Part shown: in pieces, positions 15,887 to 24,269 of the stretch
Numbering within the stretch: position 1 is the stretch's first letter
Layout: each line of letters begins with the position of its first letter
Source: Flavobacterium frigoritolerans
Lineage (GTDB): Bacteria; Bacteroidota; Bacteroidia; Flavobacteriales; Flavobacteriaceae
DNA length: 64,000 nt
Direction: 5' to 3'
NCBI RefSeq assembly: GCF_025847275.1
Contig: NZ_JAOZEV010000011.1
Coordinates: forward strand, 101,283-165,282
Notes under the pieces: generated by a model
Databases searched by the model: none
What the model saw: the letters and a program-made list of their open reading frames with translations, nothing else
What the model was told of the DNA's origin: nothing
Translations under genes and position numbers: made by a program

Positions 15887-17218
15887 CTATTTCCAGTTTT
15901 GTTTACTCTCTTCTTTTCTTAGAATTTCCTGAATTTTTCTTTCCTCCCAATTTGAGCTATATCCAAATACTTTAAAAGCATGCATTGCTAGTCCGAATCC
16001 CCATCCTAGCGCTGAGAACCAAAACCATTGGAACCCAGGAGAAAATTTTAAGTTGATAAAAATTAAAAATGGTATTACACAACAATAAGAAATTAAATTT
16101 CCATAAAAACCTTTAAGTTCTTCAACTCTTTTTTTAGCTCTATAATAAGCATCATTTTCATTATAATCATTTGTTTCCATGACAGTAATCTGTTTTGTTA
16201 AAATAGGTATTTTGACAGTAAAGGTTGTTGCATTTTGCTCAATCAACACTTTTCGGTTGGTAATAATACCGTAACGATTTACTATATTTTGCAATCCTAC
16301 ACCTTGACGGTCTTGCAAAACTTCTTTTTTTTGAAAATCATTTTGAATGACTAAATAATCCTTTTCGATAAATATTCGAATATGTAATGGTTTTTGCTCA
16401 CTTACTACATTATGTTTTACAGTGTTTTCTAGTAAAAGCTGTAATGATAAGGGAACTACTTTTGCATCTGGATTAATGCCTTCAGTTGGTAATTCGTAGA
16501 ACAAACTATTTTCGAAACGCATTTTTAGTAAATTCATATACGTTTTTGCAAAGGTTAATTCATCTTCTACCGATACAAGTTCTTTGTCTTTTTGTTCTAA
16601 AACGTAACGATAAATTTTCGATAGTGAGGTGGTAAAACGTTGTGCATTATCTGGATTTTCCTCTATTAATGAACTTAGTACATTTAAACTATTAAAAAGG
16701 AAATGTGGATCAATTTGATTCTTTAAGCTTTCGAATTTTGCAGAAGCAGTTCCTGCGATAATTTTTTGTTCTTTAACCCGATTCTCATTATATACTTTAT
16801 AAAAATGCAATGCATGAAAAGCTAATAATACAATAAATGTTATAATTGAAGATTCTATATAATTTGTAGGGTTTTCATTTGCTAAAAAAGCAGTAATAGA
16901 TTTTCCTTCTAAAACAACTTTAAGAAAAACACGAAGTATAAATATGGTGATTAAAGAGAAGAAAAATGAACTTGTAAAACCAATGATGATGCGTTTTAAT
17001 GAATATGGATTGGTTTTAAAAACTTTGTCTAAAAAAGCAAATAACGAAGCATTAACAGCATATAAAGTAACGCTATACAGCATACAGCATAAAAAATAAA
17101 TATATAACTCAGGAGAAAAAACTTCGGTTCCAGATGAAATAAATTCAAGTAAAAGGGACACTAAAAAAATTACTGTCCCGATGAATAAAGCTTTAATTAT
17201 ATGCGGTTTTAAATGCAT
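15887..17218 (-). CDS. LytS-type sensor histidine kinase fused to a 2TM domain
   Basis: 443 residues in three parts. Residues 1-145: four hydrophobic helices, a membrane sensor without recognised ligand domain. Residues 150-345: His_kinase (LytS/YehU type) with His172 in NQIDPHFLFNSLNVLSSLIEE and an ATPase lobe (LLLENTVKHN, GVGLQNIVNRYG). Residues 347-443: a complete 2TM domain (AKKRVEELKGFYGNL, then SNWEERKIQEILRKEE). A Met at residue 347 opens the 2TM part, so a separate 2TM protein from internal initiation at 16180 is conceivable, though the frame is continuous. It is the kinase of the LytTR regulator two genes downstream. Confidence 0.92.
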   Translation of the reverse strand: MHLKPHIIKALFIGTVIFLVSLLLEFISSGTEVFSPELYIYFLCCMLYSVTLYAVNASLFAFLDKVFKTNPYSLKRIIIGFTSSFFFSLITIFILRVFLKVVLEGKSITAFLANENPTNYIESSIITFIVLLAFHALHFYKVYNENRVKEQKIIAGTASAKFESLKNQIDPHFLFNSLNVLSSLIEENPDNAQRFTTSLSKIYRYVLEQKDKELVSVEDELTFAKTYMNLLKMRFENSLFYELPTEGINPDAKVVPLSLQLLLENTVKHNVVSEQKPLHIRIFIEKDYLVIQNDFQKKEVLQDRQGVGLQNIVNRYGIITNRKVLIEQNATTFTVKIPILTKQITVMETNDYNENDAYYRAKKRVEELKGFYGNLISYCCVIPFLIFINLKFSPGFQWFWFSALGWGFGLAMHAFKVFGYSSNWEERKIQEILRKEESKQNWK

Positions 17219-17253
17219 TATGTTTCTTTTTTAAAGAGTGATTTTAATAAAAT

Positions 17254-17874
17254 TTATTTACAAGTTTTTTGAACCTCAAGCGCTCTTTCTAAGCCCCATT
17301 TTGGTGAAAACGGAGTTTCAGGTTTAAAAGTAGTAAAAAGACCTATAGCTTTATCAACTTGTGCGCACAAAGGTTTGGTGTCAACTCCAGTCCATTTTGC
17401 ACCTCCCAATTGAAAATCGGCTTTGCCAAAAACAACTCTAGGGTTTTCAGGAGCCAATGCTTCGGCTTTATCATACATTTCCATAGTCTTTGCCGAATAT
17501 TTCATCCCGTTAGTCATAGGATCTGCTACAACCCAAGCAGTATAAATTAAAGCTTGCATTACATAAAGCTCAGCATTATTTGAGTCTTTTGCTAGTTCAA
17601 TATTCAATGCATTTTGTGCTTTAGTAAGTAACAAATCTATTTGTGTTTTGTCTTGAGTTTTAAATGCTGTTGTTGTATTTACTAAGGCTACATAATAATT
17701 TGGTAACCAGCTTGTTTTTTCGGCACCAGCAATTCTTTCGAATAAATCAGATGCTTCGGTGTTTTTTCCTTCTTTCCAAAGAGAGAATGCTTTACCCATT
17801 CCTTGTTCAAATTGTGTTTGAGCAGATAAAAGACTGCAAATGAATAATGTGATCGCTGTAATTAATTTTGTCAT
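17254..17874 (-). CDS. Secreted TPR-like protein heading the LytS/LytTR operon
   Basis: 206 residues with a Sec signal peptide (MTKLITAITLFICSLLSAQ). The mature part is helical and TPR-like: FEQGMGKAFSLWKEGKNTEASDLF, YVALVNTTTAF, ELYVMQALIYTAWVV, PENPRVVFGKADFQLGGA. It is not assigned to a precise family. It lies 35 bases upstream of the histidine kinase on the same strand, so it is probably co-transcribed and may act in the periplasm with the sensor, but this is inference. Confidence 0.8.
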   Translation of the reverse strand: MTKLITAITLFICSLLSAQTQFEQGMGKAFSLWKEGKNTEASDLFERIAGAEKTSWLPNYYVALVNTTTAFKTQDKTQIDLLLTKAQNALNIELAKDSNNAELYVMQALIYTAWVVADPMTNGMKYSAKTMEMYDKAEALAPENPRVVFGKADFQLGGAKWTGVDTKPLCAQVDKAIGLFTTFKPETPFSPKWGLERALEVQKTCK

Positions 17875-18608
17875 GATTTCTTGTTTTAAGGATTAGTTAT
17901 TTTCTGATGATTGAAACACTTGTTAGTTTATAGTTTAAAAGTATTATAGATTTTATTCTCTTTAAATTTAATAGTACTGAGTTGTTGAATTTTAGGGATG
18001 AGTTGTTTCTTTTTTAAGGTTCAAAGGTTTTTTAAAAGAGGTTCAAAGGGACAAAGGTTTTGAGGTTTTTTATATTTCGTAAAACTTGGTAACTCAGTAC
18101 CTTCTCTACATAATATTGGGAAAACCTTTGTCCCTTTGCTACTTAAAACCTCAGCACCTTCTTTTCTGATGGTTGAAACACTTGTTAGTTTATAGTTCAA
18201 AAGTATTATAGATTTTATTCTCTTTAAATTTAATAGTACTGAGTTGTTTTTTTAAGGCTCAAAGGTTTTTTTAAAAGAGGTTCAAAGGTTCAAAGGTTCT
18301 GAGGTTTTTTATATTTCGTGAAACTTGGTAACTCAGTACCTTCTCTACATAATATTGGGAAAACCTTTGTCCCTTTGTGACTTAGAACCTCAGCACCTTT
18401 TCTACACAATATTAGAAAAACCTTTGAACCTTTGTGGCTTAGAACTTCAGTACCTTCTCTCAGTACAATACTAGGAAAACCTCAGCACCTCTTCTACACA
18501 ATATTAGAAAAACCTTTGTCCCTTTGCAACTCAGAACCTCAGTACCTTCTCTACATAATATTGGGAAAACCTTTGTCCCTTTGCTACTTAGAACCTCAGC
18601 ACCTTCCC
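17875..18608. repeat. Repeat region with 262-bp tandem duplication
   Basis: No gene. Two near-identical copies begin TTTCTGATG at 17901 and 18163 (period 262); each holds AAAGGTT-type runs on the left and AACCTTTGTCCCTTTG on the right, able to pair. From about 18330 to 18605 a unit of roughly 70 bases (CTCAGTACCTTCTCTAC, ATAATATTGGGAAAACC) recurs about four times with variation. A promoter-like TACTTTTG (minus strand, 18198-18205) in copy 2 is changed to TACTTTTA in copy 1. Confidence 0.85.
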
Positions 18609-20816
18609 CTAAAGATTCTTCAACTGATTTTCATTTTTATTTTGGCTAATAGTCCAGAAGAAGCCAATAAAGAAAAAACGATCAGCAGTAGGTGTAATGG
18701 CTTGTCGGTTGTACACTCCGGTTGCATCGGGAGATTTGGCATAATCATAACCAAATACATTTTGAGTGCCTAAAATATTCGAAACAGAGAAGTATAAAAT
18801 CTTTTGAGTGGTTAATAAATAAGCCCAGCTAAGACTTAAACTATTATATGATTTTGTTTTTCCGTTCATGAATTTTGTTTCATTTGGATTGTTGTATGGT
18901 CTTCCTGTACTGAAACTATTTGTTAGTCCAATTTGAGATTTCCAATCTGTGATGAAATATTTGGTTACAATAGACAAGTTTTGGTCGGCAACAAAATCTG
19001 GGGTTACACTTGTTGGGAAATTTTTATAATCTCTTTTAGTATCGATATAAGAGTAGGAAATCCAATATTCCAGATTTTTATATAATTTGCTATCTCTCCA
19101 AAATATATCCAATCCTTTGGCATAACCAGTACCATTATTGCTAAAAACGGAGTTGTATTGAATGTTTTGTGTGTTGTATTTTACTAGATTACTATAATCT
19201 TTGTAATAGGCTTCGGCTCTAAAAGTGCGTCCTGTTTTATTGTATTGAAAATTTAAGATATAATGTGCTGCTTTTTCGCTTTCAAATTGATGGTATTTTG
19301 AATATTTGATATAATCAACAACAGGAGTTTGTGTGAAGTCACCATAAGCAAGTGAAAACTGACTGTTTTTTGCTATTTTGTATCCCAATGAAATTCTTGG
19401 AGCTAATGCTGTTTCATCAAGTAAACTATTATTAGAAGCTCTAAGACCAACTTTTGCCGCTAGTTTGCTAGAAAAAGAAACCTCTGTTTCGGCATAAATG
19501 GCTGCAATGTTTGAGTCGTAACCATTAGTAATTGTTGGAGCTAAATTATCCTGAAAATCTTCACTGAATTTAGTAATAAAATAATCGGCACCAAATGATA
19601 GTTTCACACTGTTTGAAAGGCTCTTTTTTAATTTTAATTTAAGATGCGCAGCATTTTCATCATCGTTTAAATGATCAATATCAATATCCTTTTTATTGTT
19701 GCTATATCCATAACTCAATCCCGAAGTAATTTGCCAGTTGCTACCAAATGTTCCATTATAAACTGTGTTTAAGTAAAAGTTGTTATTTACTAAATTGACT
19801 CTTATTTTATCTTCAAAATTTATATTTTTCTGGTTAAGGTCGATTTTTTCGGTATCAAAAGCAGCATATAGTTTTAAGATTCCATTGTTAAAATGATAGC
19901 GATACACACTTTCTCCAGATATAGATTGATAGGGTTGATTCCAATCGACATCTTGCTTTACAACTGCTTGATAAGGTGCCAGATTAATGTAGCTTACATT
20001 TACGCTCAAAGAACTTTTATCCCATTTTTTTGTGTGTCCAATTCCTAATCCTACAGTCATCATAGCGATGTCTGTTTTATTTTGGTCAGGATCATCCTGA
20101 GTATTCAATAATAACACACTTGATAAAGCTTCACCATATTCTGCTGAATAACCTCCTGTAGAAAAAGCAATCCCGCTAAATAGAAAAGGAGAGAAACGAC
20201 CACGGGTAGGTAAGTTCTGAACCGTTGCACCATAAGGCTGAGAAACTCTAATGCCATCAACAAATGTTTGCGTTTCGTTGGCTTCTCCACCACGAACAAA
20301 TAAACGTCCATCTTCTCCCACACTTTGAGTTCCAGGCAAGGTTTGTAAAGCTGCAATAATATTTCCGGCAGATCCAGCAGTAGTAACAATATCCAAAGGC
20401 TTTAAGACCGAAACCCTTGCTTTATCGCCAGATTCCATAGTCCCGGCAGTAATAATAACTGCATCTAATGAATTTATACTTTCCTTTAACTTTATAGTTT
20501 GATTTTTAAAATTGGCAGGGTCTATAGATGTGGTTGACGTTTCGTAAATTAAAAAACTTACTATTAATATTTGATTTCCTGAAGTTTCGGTTGTAAAGGA
20601 GAATTCTCCATTTTCTGAACTTGTAGCCCCATCGTAAGTGCCATCAATATATATGTTTGCTCCAGCGATTGGCTTTCCTTTTGTATCAACTACTTTTCCT
20701 GAAAGTGTGTTTTGAGAAAAAATAGCCGAACTTATTAATAAAAATAAGATAGTAAAAACGGATTTGGTTTTTAGTCCTATTTCTTTTTTTTCTAATTCTA
20801 GAAACTTGGTTTTCAT
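18609..20816 (-). CDS. TonB-dependent receptor with carboxypeptidase-like N-terminus
   Basis: 735-residue outer-membrane receptor. After a signal segment (SVFTILFLLISSAIFSQ) comes a CarboxypepD_reg-like beta-sandwich (SGKVVDTKGKPIAGANIYID). A plug domain follows with GNIIAALQTLPGTQSVGEDG and LFVRGGEANETQTFVDGIRV, then a long beta-barrel ending in an aromatic strand (ADRFFFIGFFWTIS). Substrate unknown; no SusD-like partner adjoins it, so it is not a classic Sus pair and could be for iron or copper complexes or peptides. A TATATTTG promoter element lies upstream (20837-20844). Its 3' end abuts the repeat region. Confidence 0.93.
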   Translation of the reverse strand: MKTKFLELEKKEIGLKTKSVFTILFLLISSAIFSQNTLSGKVVDTKGKPIAGANIYIDGTYDGATSSENGEFSFTTETSGNQILIVSFLIYETSTTSIDPANFKNQTIKLKESINSLDAVIITAGTMESGDKARVSVLKPLDIVTTAGSAGNIIAALQTLPGTQSVGEDGRLFVRGGEANETQTFVDGIRVSQPYGATVQNLPTRGRFSPFLFSGIAFSTGGYSAEYGEALSSVLLLNTQDDPDQNKTDIAMMTVGLGIGHTKKWDKSSLSVNVSYINLAPYQAVVKQDVDWNQPYQSISGESVYRYHFNNGILKLYAAFDTEKIDLNQKNINFEDKIRVNLVNNNFYLNTVYNGTFGSNWQITSGLSYGYSNNKKDIDIDHLNDDENAAHLKLKLKKSLSNSVKLSFGADYFITKFSEDFQDNLAPTITNGYDSNIAAIYAETEVSFSSKLAAKVGLRASNNSLLDETALAPRISLGYKIAKNSQFSLAYGDFTQTPVVDYIKYSKYHQFESEKAAHYILNFQYNKTGRTFRAEAYYKDYSNLVKYNTQNIQYNSVFSNNGTGYAKGLDIFWRDSKLYKNLEYWISYSYIDTKRDYKNFPTSVTPDFVADQNLSIVTKYFITDWKSQIGLTNSFSTGRPYNNPNETKFMNGKTKSYNSLSLSWAYLLTTQKILYFSVSNILGTQNVFGYDYAKSPDATGVYNRQAITPTADRFFFIGFFWTISQNKNENQLKNL

Positions 20817-20836
20817 GGTTTTTGATTTTGATGAGA

Positions 20837-20844
20837 CAAATATA
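20837..20844 (-). promoter_or_regulatory. -7 element of the TonB receptor gene
   Basis: CAAATATA reads TATATTTG on the minus strand, about 21 bases before the start codon. Confidence 0.55.
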
Positions 20845-20956
20845 TTTTGTTAATTTTAACATTAAAATAGTATGTGACCCAATTGTAGAATTTTGAGGAT
20901 GAGTTGTAAATTACTTATTTGTATCTTAGCTTCTGCATTTCAAAAAACGATTTATT

Positions 20957-21418
20957 ATGTCAGAAAATAAAAGAATTTCGAACCTATATCAGTCAATTTA
21001 TAATGGAAATCCTTGGCTAGAAGTCACTTTAGCAAATACTTTAAAAGATGTAAATGCAGAACAGGCTTACAGGAAAATAAATCCTAATTTAAACACGATT
21101 TGGGAAATTGTCAATCATCTTATTCAATGGAGAAGAAACATTTTAAAACGTGTTCAGGGAGAAGTAATAACAACTCCTGACCATAATTACTTTGTGCCAA
21201 TTTTAGATCCATCCGAAGCTGCTTGGGAGCAATCACTTCAAAGTCTGGAAAAATCACAAGAATTATGGAATTCATTTTTAGAGGAGTTCGATGATGCCGA
21301 TTTAAATAAAATATATGTCAATAATAATCATACCTATTATGAACATATTCATGGAATCATTCAGCATGACGTTTATCACTTAGGTCAAATCGTTATTCTT
21401 AAAAAAATGCTTAATTAA
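20957..21418 (+). CDS. DinB-family protein
   Basis: 153 residues, a four-helix DinB/YfiT-like fold. Metal-binding His residues are visible as VNHLIQWRRN (about residue 54) and HGIIQHDVYHLGQIVIL near the C-terminus. Family members are metal-dependent hydrolases or thiol transferases (for example bacillithiol transferases); the substrate here is not known. It begins a tight plus-strand run with the YCII, acetyltransferase and VOC genes. Confidence 0.88.
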   Translation: MSENKRISNLYQSIYNGNPWLEVTLANTLKDVNAEQAYRKINPNLNTIWEIVNHLIQWRRNILKRVQGEVITTPDHNYFVPILDPSEAAWEQSLQSLEKSQELWNSFLEEFDDADLNKIYVNNNHTYYEHIHGIIQHDVYHLGQIVILKKMLN

Positions 21419-21434
21419 GCTATAAAACAACTAT

Positions 21435-21893
21435 ATGAAAAAATCAATAGTATTGCTCGTATTTTTATTTATGAATGTTATCGTATTTTCGCAGGAAACT
21501 GATGTTAAGTTTGATGAAAATTTAGCAAAATCGCTAAATGCAGACGATTACGGAATGAAGAAATACGTTTTCTGTCTTCTGAAATCGGGAACAAATACAA
21601 CGGCTACAAAAGAAGAAACCAAAAAATTATTTGAAAGACATATGGCTAATATTGGCAAATTAGCCAAAGAAGGCAAATTAGTTGTTGCTGGGCCTTTTAT
21701 GAAGAACGATAAAAATTATAGAGGAATTTATGTTTTTAATGTAGCAACTATTGATGAGGCAAAAGTACTTGTAGCAACAGATCCGGCAATAAGTGCCAAT
21801 TTGCTTGAAGCCGAATTAATACCTTGGTACGCAAGTGCAGCTTTGCAGGAAACATTAAAAATTCATGAAAAAATCGCCAAGAAAAAAATGTAA
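21435..21893 (+). CDS. Secreted YCII-related protein
   Basis: 152 residues. The N-terminus is a signal peptide (KSIVLLVFLFMNVIVFSQ), followed by a YCII-like ferredoxin-fold domain with MKKYVFCLLKSG, HMANIGKLAKEGKLVVAGPF and YRGIYVFNVATIDEAKVLVATDPAI. YCII proteins are small alpha-beta barrels sometimes acting as dehalogenase-like enzymes; periplasmic versions are common in Bacteroidota. It starts 16 bases after the dinB stop. Confidence 0.85.
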   Translation: MKKSIVLLVFLFMNVIVFSQETDVKFDENLAKSLNADDYGMKKYVFCLLKSGTNTTATKEETKKLFERHMANIGKLAKEGKLVVAGPFMKNDKNYRGIYVFNVATIDEAKVLVATDPAISANLLEAELIPWYASAALQETLKIHEKIAKKKM

Positions 21894-21901
21894 TACTATT
21901 T

Positions 21902-22477
21902 ATGAAAACTGAAAAAGAAAAAATGATTGCTGGAGATTACTATTTAGCAGGTGATCCAATTTTAGTAAAAGAACGTAGAAAAGCTAAAAATTTATTGCAT
22001 CGTTTAAATGTAACCGAATACCGCGTAACTAAAAAAGCCAAACTAATCTTAGAAGAATTAATCCCCAATACAGGAAAGAGTTTTTATATAGAACCGCCAT
22101 TTCATTGTGATTACGGATATAATATAACTTGTGGTGATAATGTTTATTTTAATGTAAACTGCGTTGTTTTAGATTGTGCTCCAGTAAATATTGGGTCGAA
22201 TGTGTTTTTTGCTCCTAATGTTCAAATTTATACGGCTACACATCCGCTTGACGCTGAATTAAGAAAAACACTCGAAAATGCGTTGCCAATTTCTATAGGA
22301 GATGATTGTTGGATTGGAGGAAACTCAGTAATATGTCCAGGAGTAACTATTGGTAAAGGTTGCGTAATAGGAGCAGGGTCGGTTGTAACAAAAGACATTC
22401 CTGATAATTCGCTTGCAGTTGGAAATCCAGCTAAAGTGATTAGAAAATTAAATCAAGAACCAGAAAATAATAACTAA
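21902..22477 (+). CDS. Sugar O-acetyltransferase (maltose acetyltransferase type)
   Basis: 191-residue left-handed beta-helix enzyme of the LacA/Maa type, transferring acetyl from acetyl-CoA to a sugar hydroxyl. Visible: the N-terminal Mac domain (MIAGDYYLAGDPILVKERRKA), hexapeptide repeats (CGDNVYFNVNCVVLDCAPVN), the catalytic His in YTATHPLDAE and the GDDCWIGGNSVICPGVTIGK coil. Its TAA stop overlaps the ATG of the next gene by one base, so translation may be coupled. Confidence 0.93.
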   Translation: MKTEKEKMIAGDYYLAGDPILVKERRKAKNLLHRLNVTEYRVTKKAKLILEELIPNTGKSFYIEPPFHCDYGYNITCGDNVYFNVNCVVLDCAPVNIGSNVFFAPNVQIYTATHPLDAELRKTLENALPISIGDDCWIGGNSVICPGVTIGKGCVIGAGSVVTKDIPDNSLAVGNPAKVIRKLNQEPENNN

Positions 22478-22866
22478 TGCTTTCATTAAATAAAGTTCAT
22501 CATATTGCTATTATTTGCAGTGATTACGACAAGTCTAAATTATTTTACACAGAGATTTTAGGTTTAACTATAATTAGAGAAATTTACCGCGAAGAGCGTC
22601 AGTCATACAAACTTGATTTGGCTTTAAACGGAGAGTATATTGTCGAGTTGTTTTCGTTTCCAAATCCACCAGCACGAACTTCCAGACCAGAAGCAGCTGG
22701 TATGCGTCATTTGGCTTTTGAGGTGTCAAATTTAGATGAGGTAGTGTCATTTCTGATGTCAAAAAAAATCGATTGTGAAGCAATTCGAGTGGATGAATTT
22801 ACAGGCAAACAATTTACTTTTATAGCAGATCCAGATGATTTACCAATAGAATTTTACGAAAGGTAA
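22477..22866 (+). CDS. YaeR/SMU1112c-type glyoxalase-like VOC metalloprotein
   Basis: 129 residues, one vicinal-oxygen-chelate unit. Metal-site residues are suggested by the His of KVHHIAIIC, the Glu of YIVELFSF, the His of MRHLAFEVSN and the Glu of LPIEFYE; the FYTEILGL motif is typical. Family members resemble glyoxalase I, but activity on methylglyoxal is not proven for this subfamily. It overlaps the acetyltransferase gene (TAATG). Confidence 0.92.
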   Translation: MLSLNKVHHIAIICSDYDKSKLFYTEILGLTIIREIYREERQSYKLDLALNGEYIVELFSFPNPPARTSRPEAAGMRHLAFEVSNLDEVVSFLMSKKIDCEAIRVDEFTGKQFTFIADPDDLPIEFYER

Positions 22867-22934
22867 TTTTCTTACTTTACTGTTAAAAAAATGCAATATT
22901 GCTATAATTTAAAATGATTATGGTTCTATTTCTC

Positions 22935-22942
22935 TAAATTTG
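22935..22942 (+). promoter_or_regulatory. -7 element of the ClC gene
   Basis: TAAATTTG, a perfect TAnnTTTG match, 41 bases upstream of the ATG at 22984. Confidence 0.55.
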
Positions 22943-22983
22943 CAAACCACTTATAAAAAGTGAGTTTAAACTTCAACCTTCTG

Positions 22984-24261
22984 ATGAACAAAACGGCGAA
23001 AATCAAAAAGAATCATCAATTTATTAAACTTCGAAAATTAGTTATTGTCTCTGTTTTAATTGGTTTTCTCTCGGCATTTTTAGGGATTTCTCTCAAGAAA
23101 ATAACAGAGTATTACGAAGAAATATTTTTTCATCAAGCTACAGTAAATCCAATTTTTTATGTTGTTTTCCCCGTTTTTGGGCTTTCGATAATTTATTTTC
23201 TGCGTCAGTATTTATTCAAGAAAAAAGAAAATAAAGGAATCAAAGAAGTTTTTGAAAGTACACAATCGAAGTCTAAAAATTTACCTAATTATAAAATTCC
23301 ATCGCACTTTATTAATGGTTTATTAACGGTTATTTTTGGAGGATCAACAGGAATCGAAGTTTCTACAGTTGTAGCAACAGCAACTATTGGTTCAGTAGCA
23401 CAACAAAAAGAAAATGTTTTTCGTCAGTACAAAACCGAATTAATTTGCGCAGGAGTTGCAGCGGGAGTTACAGCATTATTTAGTAGTCCGATTGCGGGAA
23501 TTTTATTTGCAATCGAAGTAATTTCAAGAAAAGTAACACGTGCATTTATAATTTCAAATTTAATTGCAGTTTCTATAGCTTTCGGATTAATTACGATTTT
23601 AAATGAAGGACCATTATTTGCAGTAACAATTACAACTTGGCATTTAAAAGCGATTCCGTATTTTATACTTTTAGGTATTTTGGCAGGAATCAACTCGGTT
23701 TATTTAACCCGTTGCGTATTGTTTTTTAAAGGTCAGTTCTCAAAGATAGAAACACATTATTATAAAATCATTTTGGGTTCGATAGTATTGAGCGTTTCTC
23801 TATTTGTATTTCCGCAACTTTATGGAGAAGGATATCATGCTATAAATGGAATTTTTAGCAATTCGGCTATTCCGTTAACGCTTACATTAACTTTTACATT
23901 TATCGGAATTTTACTTTTAAAACCTATTGTAACCTCTATAACATTAGCTTCTGGTGGCGATGGCGGTGTTTTTGCACCAAGTCTTTTTATAGGAGCTTTT
24001 TTAGGATTACTGTTAGCATCAGTTTTAAATACCTTTTTTAATGCACAGGTAATTCCATTAAATTTTATGGTAATTGGTATGGCAGCCGTTTTAAGTGCTA
24101 GTATTCATGCGCCATTTACAGCAATTTTTCTGGTTTGTGGACTAACGAATGATTATACATTATTTTTACCAATATTAGTCGTTTGCTTGATTTCTAAGTA
24201 CACGGCAAAAATGATTTATCCACATACTGTTTATACATTTTTACCAAGCATATCAAAATAA
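22984..24261 (+). CDS. ClC-family anion channel/antiporter with atypical filter
   Basis: About 425 residues, 10 or more hydrophobic helices, no C-terminal CBS domains. Conserved: the GVAAGVTALFSSPIAGILFAIE helix core and the GGDGGVFAPSLFIGAFLG late motif. Two filter motifs deviate: the usual GSGIP is NKGIKEV (residues 83-89), and GxEGP is GIEVS (residues 123-127), keeping gating Glu125 but losing Gly-Pro. Substrate (chloride, nitrate, fluoride or other) is therefore uncertain. ATG at 22984 is chosen over an upstream GTG (22960). It lies eight bases from the HPP gene, with which it is probably co-transcribed. Confidence 0.88.
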   Translation: MNKTAKIKKNHQFIKLRKLVIVSVLIGFLSAFLGISLKKITEYYEEIFFHQATVNPIFYVVFPVFGLSIIYFLRQYLFKKKENKGIKEVFESTQSKSKNLPNYKIPSHFINGLLTVIFGGSTGIEVSTVVATATIGSVAQQKENVFRQYKTELICAGVAAGVTALFSSPIAGILFAIEVISRKVTRAFIISNLIAVSIAFGLITILNEGPLFAVTITTWHLKAIPYFILLGILAGINSVYLTRCVLFFKGQFSKIETHYYKIILGSIVLSVSLFVFPQLYGEGYHAINGIFSNSAIPLTLTLTFTFIGILLLKPIVTSITLASGGDGGVFAPSLFIGAFLGLLLASVLNTFFNAQVIPLNFMVIGMAAVLSASIHAPFTAIFLVCGLTNDYTLFLPILVVCLISKYTAKMIYPHTVYTFLPSISK

Positions 24262-24269
24262 AATAATTT

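Noticed and set aside
17901..18605. Repeat region considered as an insertion sequence or integron array
   Set aside because: No transposase or integrase frame and no cassette structure; only duplicated non-coding DNA.
18432..18773. Plus-strand open frame of 113 residues across the repeat region
   Set aside because: It is made of the 70-base repeats and overlaps the 3' end of the TonB receptor gene.
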